A DNA stretch of 64,000 nucleotides from Aeromicrobium duanguangcaii. Lineage in GTDB: Bacteria > Actinomycetota > Actinomycetes > Propionibacteriales > Nocardioidaceae. Position 1 is the first letter of the stretch. Every line of letters begins with the position of its first letter. Where the stretch lies: assembly GCF_024508295.1 (NCBI RefSeq), contig NZ_CP101990.1:1612001-1676000 (forward strand), given 5' to 3'. Positions 8,472-18,412 of the stretch are shown piece after piece. The notes under the pieces are model-generated. The model ran no database searches. It saw nothing but the letters and a program-made list of their open reading frames with translations, and was not told where the DNA came from. The position numbers and the translations under genes were made by a program.

Positions 8472-10424
8472 ATGAGAGAGACGAACGCGGCGTGGCGCGC
8501 ACGCAGATCCCGGACAGCACTCGGTGCATTCCTTGCCCTCACCCTCGCGAGCTCGGGCCTGCTCGCGACCACGGCGAGCACAGCTTCGGCAGCGCCTGCG
8601 CCGAAGCCGTACGTGCTGAAGGGGGGCGAGTCATCCCCGGTGTACAGCTATGCCGACGCGATCCGCGAGACGGTGTGGGTCATCGCGCCCGACTTCGACG
8701 GTGACGGCGAGAAGGACCGGATCGCGGTCGACATCGTTCGTCCGCGCGAGCTCGACGCCAAGCGGGTCAAGGTGCCGGTCGTGATGGATGCGAGCCCGTA
8801 CTACACGAGCGTCGGACGCGGCAACGAGTCGGAGTTCAAGTCGTTCGACGCCGAGGGCAACCTCATCAAGTTCCCGCTGTTCTACGACAACTACTTCGTG
8901 CCGCGCGGCTACGCCTATGTCGCACCCGACATCGCAGGCACCTCGCGGTCGACCGGTTGCGTCGACACCGGCGGCAAGTCCGACGTCGGCTCGGCCAAGG
9001 CCGTCGTGCAGTGGCTCAACGGCAACGCCGAGGCGGTCGACGCCGACGGCAAGGCCGTCAAGGCCGGCTGGAGCAACGGCAAGACCGGCATGATCGGCAA
9101 GAGCTATGACGGCACCCTGGCCAACGGCGTCGCCGCCACCGGCGTGAAGGGGCTGGAGACCATCGTGCCGATCAGCGCGATCAGCTCCTGGTACGACTAC
9201 AGCCGTTCGCAGGGTCTTCCGTACAGCTGGAACTACTCCAGCGGCCTCGCCAGCCGCGTCGCCGGCAACCGCACGCAGCCCCAAGACTGCTCGGCGACGC
9301 TCGCGCGGATGGACGCCGAGGACGCCGACGAGACCGGTGAGCACAACGCATTCTGGGACGAGCGCAACTACCGTGACTCCGCCCAGCTCAATGCCAAGAA
9401 GGTCAAGGCGAGCGTCTTCATCTATCACGGTCTGCAGGACACCAACGTCAAGACGCGTCACTTCTCCGACTGGTGGAAGGACCTGGGCAAGGCCGGGGTC
9501 ACTCGCAAGCTGTGGTTGAGTCGGGTCGGGCACGTCGATCCGTTCGATGTCGACCGTGAGGAGTGGGTCCGCACGTTGCACCGGTGGTTCGATCACGAGC
9601 TGATGGACATCAAGAACACGATCATGCTGGAGCCGCCGGTCAAGGTGGAGACCAAGCCCAATCGCTGGGTCAACTCCTACTCGTGGCCCACGCGGCTCAC
9701 GACGACGACCCTGCGCCCCCAGGCCGACGGCTATTTGGCCCGGTCGATCGAGAAGTCGAAGCAGAGCTGGGTGAACTCGCCCAGCCAGCGTGAGAACGTC
9801 GCCGTCACCGAGGGCGACAACCCCAACCGCCTCCTGTACGCGACCTCTCCGCTGCTCGCCGACGCCCGGATGAGCGGTTCGATGGTTGCGAAGCTGCGGG
9901 TGACGTCCGAGGTGCCGACCGGGCAGGTGGGCGTGATGCTCGTCGACTACGGCGAGGGTGATCGCGTCCTTGCCACGGGCGACGGTGCGTCGACGACGAC
10001 CACTGAGACCTGCGTCGGGCAATCGACCGCGAACGATGACGCGTGCTACTTCACGATGACCCGCAACGTGGGCACGACGCCGCTCCAGGTCCTGGGGCGC
10101 GGTTGGGCCCGGCTCGACGGCGCTGGAACGCACGACGTGACGGTGACGCTGGACCCCGACGACGCCGTCGTCGCCAAGGGGCACCGACTCGGAGTCGTCG
10201 TGGTGGGCGCGGCGAACGGCCGTGTGCGCAACGTCGACACGACGTCGTCGACGTACACGCTGGATCTCGCGAAGTCGCAGTTCGTGCTGCCGGGCCTGGC
10301 CCTGCCGCACCCCACGTGGGCATCGAACTGGAACTGGCTGCCCAAGCGCAGTGAGATCGTGCCAGGAACCCTTCCCGGCACCCGGAAGAACGTGCTTCCG
10401 GTCCTGATGGACACGCCTCGCTGA
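8472..10424 (+). CDS. Secreted X-Pro dipeptidyl-peptidase-like S15 hydrolase
   Basis: A 650-residue extracellular serine hydrolase of the CocE/PepX (S15) family. ATG at 8472 gives a proper signal peptide (basic RARRSR, hydrophobic core, cleavage near ASA-AP); an upstream TTG adds 21 unlikely residues. The alpha/beta-hydrolase domain carries the triad Ser211 (GKSYDG), Asp323 (GLQDTN) and His354 (VGHVDPF). A C-terminal PepX_C jelly-roll follows from about residue 435. It should release N-terminal X-Pro dipeptides or hydrolyse related acyl substrates outside the cell. It is a single-gene unit closed by a strong terminator. Confidence 0.88.
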   Translation: MRETNAAWRARRSRTALGAFLALTLASSGLLATTASTASAAPAPKPYVLKGGESSPVYSYADAIRETVWVIAPDFDGDGEKDRIAVDIVRPRELDAKRVKVPVVMDASPYYTSVGRGNESEFKSFDAEGNLIKFPLFYDNYFVPRGYAYVAPDIAGTSRSTGCVDTGGKSDVGSAKAVVQWLNGNAEAVDADGKAVKAGWSNGKTGMIGKSYDGTLANGVAATGVKGLETIVPISAISSWYDYSRSQGLPYSWNYSSGLASRVAGNRTQPQDCSATLARMDAEDADETGEHNAFWDERNYRDSAQLNAKKVKASVFIYHGLQDTNVKTRHFSDWWKDLGKAGVTRKLWLSRVGHVDPFDVDREEWVRTLHRWFDHELMDIKNTIMLEPPVKVETKPNRWVNSYSWPTRLTTTTLRPQADGYLARSIEKSKQSWVNSPSQRENVAVTEGDNPNRLLYATSPLLADARMSGSMVAKLRVTSEVPTGQVGVMLVDYGEGDRVLATGDGASTTTTETCVGQSTANDDACYFTMTRNVGTTPLQVLGRGWARLDGAGTHDVTVTLDPDDAVVAKGHRLGVVVVGAANGRVRNVDTTSSTYTLDLAKSQFVLPGLALPHPTWASNWNWLPKRSEIVPGTLPGTRKNVLPVLMDTPR

Positions 10425-10448
10425 CGCGATCGTGTTGAGGTGATCTCC

Positions 10449-10480
10449 AGGGCGGGCACGGCTTCGGCCGTGCCCGCCCT
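10449..10480 (+). terminator. Strong terminator after the S15 peptidase gene
   Basis: A perfect 14-bp GC-rich stem with a TTCG tetraloop, 24 bp after the stop. Confidence 0.85.
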
Positions 10481-10691
10481 CACGTGCCCGCAGGCCCGTC
10501 AGACGTCAGATCCTGAGGAATCTCGTGAAACACAGGAGGCCACATGTCGACCGCCTGACCGGCCCCGCCTCGGAGACAGGACGTCTGCGCACCCAGCAGT
10601 GCTGCTGCAGGTCGGGTCCCCGGACTGCGACAACCCGCGGGGGAGGGACGTCAACCACCCTGATGAGTCATCTGGGGCAGTCAGCTCACCG

Positions 10692-10913
10692 CTAACTGAC
10701 ATAATGTGCATTATCGGACAAACTGCCAGACCGGGAAATCAGTGGGTCGGCGACCTGCTGGAACCCGATCTGTCCGCCCGGGCCGGTGACCCGGGCCCGG
10801 GCCGACGTGCCGTGCGCCTCGCCCTGAGTGATGACGGCGTAGAACCGTGCCAGCGCGAACGCGTCGGGTGCGTTCAGCGTGATGTCACTCAGGGTGATCG
10901 CTTCAGGCGTCAC
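10692..10913 (-). pseudogene. Truncated VOC (glyoxalase-like) gene ending at dif
   Basis: The ORF opens as a VOC/glyoxalase protein (ITLNAPDAFALARFYAVI, then RARVTGPGGQIGFQQVADP) but only about 55 residues match the family. The last codons read through the dif site and stop, so the second half of the single-domain fold (metal ligands and closing strands) is missing, and I see no continuation in any frame nearby. Its ATG overlaps the upstream SRPBCC stop by 4 bp, showing it was the third gene of an arsR-SRPBCC-VOC operon. The break lies about 20-30 bp from dif. Confidence 0.75.
10694..10721 (-). other. Chromosomal dif site (XerC/XerD)
   Basis: A 28-bp site. Read on the minus strand it has an 11-bp arm TTGTCCGATAA, a 6-bp centre TGCACA and an 11-bp arm TTATGTCAGTT. 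The core CCGATAAT-NN-ACATTATGTCA agrees with the actinobacterial dif consensus as I remember it at about 24 of 26 positions, and the XerD arm begins TTATGT as in E. coli dif. Function: dimer resolution at the replication terminus, and a target for Xer-exploiting elements. It should occur once per chromosome. Confidence 0.85.
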
Positions 10914-11431
10914 GACACGTCGGCGTTCTTGAAGGACGGCGCCAGCTCGGTCCAGCGGCGTCGCCAGTGCGGCGACGGCTCCGTGGCGGACCAGCCGTCA
11001 GGATGCGCCGTCCCATCGAGCTCGAGCGACCGACCCAGATCCTCGAGGTGGGCCTGCCAGCCCGCCCCGTGAATGTGGAGCTCGTCCAGCGGCAGGCCGC
11101 GTTCCTCGATGACCAATCGCGTCCGCGCGCCCTCGGCGGTCAGCCACGCCTCGATTTCGCACTCCCGGTCGGTGCCGGCGAAGGTGGTGACGAGCAGATG
11201 GTGCGGCCGCTCGCAGGCGTCGATCCTGCCCGGACCGCTCCAGGTGCTGGTGAAGGTCATCTCGATGGTGCTGCCGACCCGCAGGTCGCCGGACACCTGG
11301 GCGATCCACCGTGCGAGCCGCTCGGGCGTCGTGCAGGCGTCCCACAGGTCCTCGATGTCGGTGTCGTACACGTCCTCGACCCGCACCGCGCCTGTCGTGG
11401 CGTCCAGTGCGCGCATCGTCGTCGTGGTCAT
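10910..11431 (-). CDS. SRPBCC (START/AHSA1-like) domain protein
   Basis: A 173-residue single-domain SRPBCC protein. ATG at 11431 is chosen because it overlaps the arsR stop as ATGA. The body shows the AHSA1-like pattern VYDTDIEDLWDACTTPERLARW early, GSTIEMTF in the middle and a C-terminal helix with GAGWQAHLEDLG. This family forms a hydrophobic ligand cavity. Many actinobacterial ArsR-SRPBCC pairs exist, where the ArsR protein represses the operon; the ligand is unknown. Confidence 0.85.
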   Translation of the reverse strand: MTTTTMRALDATTGAVRVEDVYDTDIEDLWDACTTPERLARWIAQVSGDLRVGSTIEMTFTSTWSGPGRIDACERPHHLLVTTFAGTDRECEIEAWLTAEGARTRLVIEERGLPLDELHIHGAGWQAHLEDLGRSLELDGTAHPDGWSATEPSPHWRRRWTELAPSFKNADVS

Positions 11432-11745
11432 GAGCCGGCCTTCTTCCCTCGAGCGATCTCGGTGTGCAGGGCGTCGAGGCGGTTCTGCCACAACGCGCGG
11501 TAGTCGTCGAGCCACTCGTCGACCTCGATCAGCGCCTCCGGCCGCAGGCGGTAGATCCGCCGTTGCGCCTCCTGACGCGCGTCCACCAGTCCGGCTTCCC
11601 GCAACACCCGCAGGTGCCGCGACACTCCGGGACGCGCGATCGGCAGCGCGTCGGCCAACTCCCCCGCGGTCGCCTCGTGGTCGCGCAGGATCTCCAGCAC
11701 GGTGCGGCGGCTCGGGTCGGCCAGCGCTTGCAGAACGGCATCCAT
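11428..11745 (-). CDS. ArsR-family winged-helix repressor
   Basis: A 105-residue ArsR-type regulator: MDAVLQALADPSRRTVLEILRDHEATAGELADALPIARPGVSRHL is displayed as helices 1-4, with the recognition helix at about residues 38-50. No metal-binding cysteines are present, so it belongs to the non-metal group usually paired with SRPBCC proteins. Its own promoter contains a palindrome between -35 and -10, suggesting autorepression. The gene is predicted to be leaderless. Confidence 0.9.
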   Translation of the reverse strand: MDAVLQALADPSRRTVLEILRDHEATAGELADALPIARPGVSRHLRVLREAGLVDARQEAQRRIYRLRPEALIEVDEWLDDYRALWQNRLDALHTEIARGKKAGS

Positions 11746-11751
11746 GACTTG

Positions 11752-11780
11752 AGCGTACCCACATCGTTACGTAACGTCAA
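11752..11780 (-). promoter_or_regulatory. arsR promoter with operator palindrome
   Basis: On the minus strand, TTGACG (11775-11780), 17 bp, TACGCT (11752-11757), then 6 nt to the ATG at 11745. The spacer holds the perfect palindrome GTTACGTAAC (11766-11775), well placed for an ArsR dimer to block the polymerase. Confidence 0.75.
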
Positions 11781-11816
11781 TGGTACGCAGCTGCTCCCCT
11801 GGCCTGCAGGATCAGA

Positions 11817-12344
11817 TCAACGCTCGGGACGGAAGGGAACCTCGCGACCAGCGAAAGCCGCGAGCCGTTCGTACGCGTTCGCGCCATCCGGGGCCGGCCT
11901 TCGGGGCCCGAAGGCCTGGCCGCGCTGCTCGTCGGTGAGCGCGACCGACATGAACGCGTAGCCCGTCTCGGCGATCTCGGGGTCGAAGCCGGAGCTGTCA
12001 CCGCCGACCGCGGACGCCAGGTCCCAGCTGTGCACGGACAGCTCGCCGGCCAGCATCCCCTCCGGAACGGACTCGGGGTGCGCGCCCAGTGCCGCGAGCA
12101 GCTGCTTCGCGTGCGCATTGAATGCCTCGGCGGAGTCGTCGTGTCGGGGCGTCGGTGCGGTCCAGTCGACCGACTCCCCCAAGGCCATGGTCGTGAACTG
12201 CGCCGGGAGGTTGACCAGGTGATCGATCAGCTCACGAACGGTCCAGTCGGTGCAGGGCGTGGGGGCGTCCCACGCAGCCTCGGGGACGTCGGACAACAAT
12301 GCCTCGGCCTGCTCGAGGCCTCGGGCGATGACGGAGGAGTTCAT
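11817..12344 (-). CDS. TIGR03086-type DinB-like metal-binding protein
   Basis: A 175-residue four-helix-bundle protein of the mycothiol maleylpyruvate isomerase/DinB-like group: DAPTPCTDWTVRELIDHLVN near residue 30 and LAGELSVHSWDLASAVG near 100-115 supply the conserved histidines. Such proteins bind a divalent metal and may act in mycothiol-dependent chemistry; the substrate is unknown. The start at 12344 lies 8 bp after the VOC gene stop, so the pair is co-transcribed. The long open frame upstream is noise from high GC. Confidence 0.85.
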   Translation of the reverse strand: MNSSVIARGLEQAEALLSDVPEAAWDAPTPCTDWTVRELIDHLVNLPAQFTTMALGESVDWTAPTPRHDDSAEAFNAHAKQLLAALGAHPESVPEGMLAGELSVHSWDLASAVGGDSSGFDPEIAETGYAFMSVALTDEQRGQAFGPRRPAPDGANAYERLAAFAGREVPFRPER

Positions 12345-12352
12345 GGCTCCAC

Positions 12353-12772
12353 TCAACCTCTCGGTTCGGACAGTTCCTCGGCGGTCGCCGCCCACAGGTG
12401 CCCGTCGGGGTCGGCGAAGGTTCCGGTGTAGCCCCAGGGCTGGGCCGCTGGCTCGCTCACGATCTCGGCGCCGGCCGCCCGTGCCCGCTCGATGAGCTCG
12501 TCGACCTCGGAGCGACTCGTCGCGGACCACGTGAACAGGCACTCGTGCTGTGCGACCGGCGCGACCGGGCGGCCGCCCGTGACCCAGCCGAACCCGCCGG
12601 ACGGGATCAGCATGAGCTTGACGGTCTCGGACAACGAGAACTGCAACGGCTCGGGCACACCGTCGTCGGCCGGCTCGCCGACCGCCGTGAGATCCAGGAC
12701 GCGCTCGTAGAAGTCGCACGACGTCCTGCGGTCGGAGATCGGCAATGAGATCACGACGTTCTGGCGGGCCAT
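12353..12772 (-). CDS. VOC family protein
   Basis: A 139-residue glyoxalase/bleomycin-resistance-fold protein with two beta-alpha-beta-beta-beta halves (VISLPISDRRTSCDFYERVL early; WGYTGTFADPDGHLWAA late). The start ATG 12772 precedes a clean family N-terminus. Metal-binding positions are partly kept. It shares a transcript with the DinB-like gene. The substrate is unknown; it is possibly an antibiotic-binding or detoxification protein. Confidence 0.83.
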   Translation of the reverse strand: MARQNVVISLPISDRRTSCDFYERVLDLTAVGEPADDGVPEPLQFSLSETVKLMLIPSGGFGWVTGGRPVAPVAQHECLFTWSATSRSEVDELIERARAAGAEIVSEPAAQPWGYTGTFADPDGHLWAATAEELSEPRG

Positions 12773-12881
12773 GGGTCCACATTGGCCCACTCGAATGCGG
12801 ATGGAAACCCACGGACATGCTTCCGCGCCGCCCACGCCGTGGGGCTGACCGACGGCTCCGCTCCGACGTAACGTGGCTCAC

Positions 12882-13613
12882 ATGACCAGTCGATTGGAAG
12901 CCCTCGTCCTCGACGCGAACGATCCCGCGCGGCTGGCGGCGTTCTGGGGCAGCGTCCTCGAGCGCAACGTCGTCGAGAGCCCGGACGACGACGGCGTCCT
13001 GACCCTGACGGCGCCGGACGACGTCTCGTTCCCGATCGACATCGAGCCGACGCGCCATCCCAAGCGCCTGCGGAACCGGATGCACTTCGACTTGACCAGC
13101 TCGTCCTCGGACGACCAGCAGGCGACGGTCGAGCGTGTGCTGTCGCTCGGCGGCCGTCACTTCGACGTCGGGCAGCTGCCGACCGAGCCGCACGTCGTCC
13201 TCGCCGACCCCGAGGGCAACGAGTTCTGCGTGCTGGGCCCCGACAACCGGTTCACCGCTGGGTGCGGACGCATCGGCGCCCTCTCGTGCGACGGCAGTCG
13301 GGCCGCCGGCGAGTTCTGGCAGGCGGCGCTCGACTGGCTCATGGTGTGGGACGAGGGCGACGAGACCGCGATCCAGTCGCCGCACGGCGGGACGAAGATC
13401 TCGTGGGGCGGACCGCCCCTGATGGAGAAGCCGCCGAAGAACCGCTGGCATCTCGACATCCGCCCCTACGGCGACCAGGCTGCCGAGGTCGAACGGCTCG
13501 AGCAGCTGGGTGCCGCCCGCACCGACATCGGCCAGGGAAGGGTCAGCTGGGTCGTGATGCGCGATCCGGACGGCAACGAGTTCTGCGTGCTCAGTGGAGC
13601 ACGACCGGCTTGA
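12882..13613 (+). CDS. Tandem-domain VOC protein
   Basis: A 243-residue protein with two glyoxalase-like modules, each closing with ADPEGNEFCVL or RDPDGNEFCVL (about residues 105-115 and 228-240). The start is ATG 12882 with TAACGT 7 nt before it and CTGACC 18 bp further upstream, a leaderless promoter. It belongs to the VOC group with a Glyoxalase_6-type fold; no substrate can be assigned. Its 3' end overlaps the convergent P-loop/GNAT gene by 23 bp. Confidence 0.83.
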   Translation: MTSRLEALVLDANDPARLAAFWGSVLERNVVESPDDDGVLTLTAPDDVSFPIDIEPTRHPKRLRNRMHFDLTSSSSDDQQATVERVLSLGGRHFDVGQLPTEPHVVLADPEGNEFCVLGPDNRFTAGCGRIGALSCDGSRAAGEFWQAALDWLMVWDEGDETAIQSPHGGTKISWGGPPLMEKPPKNRWHLDIRPYGDQAAEVERLEQLGAARTDIGQGRVSWVVMRDPDGNEFCVLSGARPA

Positions 13614-14475
13614 CCCACCGGCTCCACTCCCCCTGCGGTGCGTAGCCGGCGGAGCGCCACAGCGCGACGCCGGGATCGTTCTCGTCGAGGACCATCGCGC
13701 ACATCCGAGTGGCGCCGAGCGCGGCCAGGCGGCGCTCGGCCTGGTCGAGCAGCCGGGAGCCCACTCCCCTCCCCCGCTGCTGCGGGTGCACCGCCAGCCG
13801 GTAGAGGTTCGCCCGCCAGCCGTCCCAGCAGGCCACGACGCAGCCCACGATCTCGCCCGCCTGCTCGGCCACGATGATCGCCGCCGGGTCGCGCGCCAAC
13901 AACTGCGCGACGGGGCGGGCCTCATCGGCCGGCCGCGCGGCGTTCTCGGCCGAGATCGCCCAGAACGCCAAGAGAATCTCGATGTCGGCGACCACCGCGT
14001 GGCGGAGCTCCAGATCGCCATCGCGAACGCGCAGGGGGTGCTCGGCGAAGGTCGGCACCTCGAAGCCGTCGACGTGCGCCACGACCTGCTCGTCGGAGAG
14101 CTGCAGGTCGTCCGGGCCCGATCCCGTGCGGGTGCGGACGCGGGCCAGCGCGGTCCCGCGATCGACGGGGAGGAACACCGTCTCGGCCAGGACGCCGATC
14201 TCGGCCGCCAGCGCGCGGTAGGCGTCGCGCAGGGCACGGGTGCTGAACGAGAAGTCCACGACGACGTCCTCCCCCTCGATGACCGCCTCGACGAGCTGTT
14301 CGCGCAGGTCCTGCTCGATCTCGACCAGGACGTCCTGCGGCACGTCCGGGCTCCGGAACCCGTGCCGCCACGTCTCGACGTCGAACGAGAGTCGCAGCCA
14401 GCCCGCAGCCTCGAGGTTCCGGGCGTACGTCGACTTCCCGGCGCCCGTCGCACCGCACATCAGGACGACCGCCAC
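13591..14475 (-). CDS. P-loop kinase-like / GNAT acetyltransferase fusion
   Basis: A 294-residue two-domain protein. Residues 1-150 are a P-loop small-molecule kinase-like module (Walker A GATGAGKST at 8-16; DVVVDFSFSTRALRD resembles the AAA_33 family). Residues about 155-294 are a GNAT module (YRLAVHPQQRGRGVGSRLLDQAE is the acetyl-CoA loop; MVLDENDPGVALWRSAGY closes the fold). Its start lies 6 bp after the alpha/beta-hydrolase gene stop in the same orientation. The pairing suggests modification of one small molecule by phosphorylation and acetylation, as in aminoglycoside-type detoxification, but that is inference. Confidence 0.82.
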   Translation of the reverse strand: MAVVLMCGATGAGKSTYARNLEAAGWLRLSFDVETWRHGFRSPDVPQDVLVEIEQDLREQLVEAVIEGEDVVVDFSFSTRALRDAYRALAAEIGVLAETVFLPVDRGTALARVRTRTGSGPDDLQLSDEQVVAHVDGFEVPTFAEHPLRVRDGDLELRHAVVADIEILLAFWAISAENAARPADEARPVAQLLARDPAAIIVAEQAGEIVGCVVACWDGWRANLYRLAVHPQQRGRGVGSRLLDQAERRLAALGATRMCAMVLDENDPGVALWRSAGYAPQGEWSRWVKPVVLH

Positions 14476-14481
14476 GGCGGA

Positions 14482-15336
14482 CTACTCCTCGATCGCCGTC
14501 GACGCGATGAAGTCGGCCAGCACGTCGGCGAACCGGTCGGGGTCGTCGAGGTGCGGGAAGTGGCCGGCACCCGGGAACAGCTCGACGCGGCAACTCGGTA
14601 CCGACTTCTGGGCATTGATCGCGTGCCAGGCGGGGATCATGCGGTCCTTGGTCCCCCACACCAGCAACACCGGGATCGGCCGCACGTGGGCGAGGTGGTC
14701 GTGGGCACTGATGGTCTGCCCACCGGGGTCGACCACGGCGCGGGTCGTGGCGAGGAAGGCCTTGCGACTCTCGCGATCGCCGAGCGACGTGAACCCGCGC
14801 CAGATCGCCCCGACGTCGGCTCCGGGCTTCCAGCCGATCCTGGCAGCCGTGCGACCGACCGACTCGACCTTTCCGAGCACCCACCCCGACGCGACGACGC
14901 TGAGCACCTGCTCGGCGCCGGGCAACGTCGCGGACCGCAACAGCGGGCTGACCTCGCGACCGAGCCCGCCGCTGGCGACCAGCACGAGCCGCTCGACGCG
15001 CTCGGGGAACAGGTAGAAGAACTGCATCGCGATGCCGCCACCCAAGGAGTGCCCGACGACGGTGACGGTGTCGATCCCGAGGCGGTCGAGCAGATCGCGC
15101 AGCGTCGCGGCGTGGGAACTGAGCGAGTAGTCCCCCATCGGCTTGGCCGACGCGCCGTGGCCGAAGAGATCCGGCACGATCACCCGCTGGGTGTCGTCCA
15201 TCCGGTTCACGAGGTGCTTCCAGTTGTGCTGCGAGCCCAGGATGCCGTGGATGAACAGCACGACGGGGCCGTCGCCGCGATCGAGGTACGAGAGTCGATG
15301 GCCGTGCAGGACCATCGTGTGGGGCGAGCTCGGCAC
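14482..15336 (-). CDS. Alpha/beta hydrolase
   Basis: A 284-residue alpha/beta-hydrolase-fold enzyme: oxyanion motif HGILGSQHNW near residue 30, nucleophile elbow GHSLGG near 95-100, and a late GAGHFPHLDDPDRF with the catalytic His. The GTG start has AGGAGG 6 bp upstream. There is no signal peptide, so it is cytoplasmic. The closest family is the epoxide hydrolase/haloperoxidase-like group; the substrate is unknown. It leads a two-gene unit with the P-loop/GNAT gene. Confidence 0.85.
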   Translation of the reverse strand: MPSSPHTMVLHGHRLSYLDRGDGPVVLFIHGILGSQHNWKHLVNRMDDTQRVIVPDLFGHGASAKPMGDYSLSSHAATLRDLLDRLGIDTVTVVGHSLGGGIAMQFFYLFPERVERLVLVASGGLGREVSPLLRSATLPGAEQVLSVVASGWVLGKVESVGRTAARIGWKPGADVGAIWRGFTSLGDRESRKAFLATTRAVVDPGGQTISAHDHLAHVRPIPVLLVWGTKDRMIPAWHAINAQKSVPSCRVELFPGAGHFPHLDDPDRFADVLADFIASTAIEE

Positions 15337-15361
15337 AGGGCCTCCTAGACCTGGAACGGTC

Positions 15362-15381
15362 GGGTTACCTCACGGTAACCC
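15362..15381. repeat. Short inverted repeat between uvrA-like and hydrolase genes
   Basis: GGGTTACC, a 4-nt TCAC loop, GGTAACCC. It may be a weak terminator of the UvrA-like gene or an operator in front of the hydrolase gene, 26 bp before its GTG. Confidence 0.45.
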
Positions 15382-15447
15382 TGTTTGGCGGATGCGTGCG
15401 GCCGATCCGCCGCGCCGGTGACGCAGATCGCGCCGGGAGCGAAGCAT

Positions 15448-17802
<2,355 letters not shown>

Positions 17803-17912
17803 GCGGTGGTTCCTCCCGATGAGCGGTTCCTGAACGATAGCCGCGCCAGTACGGTGAGCGGAACGCCCGAAGGCGTCTGGGCGCGGCCTCGCGAAAGAGA
17901 ATCCCGCGACCG

Positions 17913-17942
17913 TGTCGATCCCGGCCGACGCCGTTCGACGTC
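17913..17942 (+). promoter_or_regulatory. Candidate ECF42 promoter
   Basis: TGTCGA (17913-17918), 17 bp, CGACGTC (17936-17942). I recall TGTCGA (-35) and CGA/TC (-10) as the motif reported for ECF42 in Streptomyces venezuelae. It sits 44 bp before the DGPF gene, predicting autoregulation of the pair. Confidence 0.6.
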
Positions 17943-17985
17943 AGGGTGAGAGGGCGCGCGAGGCGCCCGGCGGAAGGGGACCACG

Positions 17986-18411
17986 ATGACCAAGTACATG
18001 CTGATCATGCGCACGACGGACGCGGCACTCGAGGCGACGAAGGACCTCGACTTCGAGGAGATCATCAACGCGATGGGCGCCTACAACGAGGCGATGATGA
18101 ACGCCGGGGTGCTCATCGGCGGCGACGGCCTGACCGATCCGTCCGAGGGGTTCGTCGTGGACTTCTCCGGTGAGGAGCCGATCGTCACCGACGGCCCCTA
18201 CGGCGAGACGCACGAGCTGTTCAACGGCTTCTGGCTGCTGCAGGTCGGCTCCCGCGAGGAGGCCGCCGAGTGGGCCAGGCGCTGCCCGTTGGGGCCCGGC
18301 TCGAAGCTGGAGGTACGCCGCGTGACCGACGAGTCCGACTTCGCGGACTACGCCGACAACGAGTACGTGCAGAAGGAAGCCGGCTGGCGCGAGCAGCTGG
18401 GCACCGCCTGA
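17986..18411 (+). CDS. YciI/DGPF-domain protein, ECF42 partner
   Basis: A 141-residue protein of the YCII-related (DGPF) family: it starts MTKYMLIMRT and carries VTDGPYGETHELFNGFWLLQV, the DGPF-type motif, in the middle. The GGAAGGGG ribosome site is 7 bp before the ATG. It ends 1 bp before the ECF42 sigma gene. DGPF genes are the standing neighbours and targets of ECF42 sigma factors; the fold is ferredoxin-like with unknown chemistry. Confidence 0.88.
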   Translation: MTKYMLIMRTTDAALEATKDLDFEEIINAMGAYNEAMMNAGVLIGGDGLTDPSEGFVVDFSGEEPIVTDGPYGETHELFNGFWLLQVGSREEAAEWARRCPLGPGSKLEVRRVTDESDFADYADNEYVQKEAGWREQLGTA

Positions 18412-18412
18412 G

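Noticed and set aside
10499-10711. 70-codon minus-strand ORF over the terminator-dif interval
   Set aside because: No domain, no ribosome site, and composition typical of chance ORFs; it also crosses dif.
11817-14453. 878-codon minus-strand open frame
   Set aside because: Only its last 176 codons are the DinB-like protein; the rest crosses two VOC genes and the P-loop/GNAT gene out of frame.
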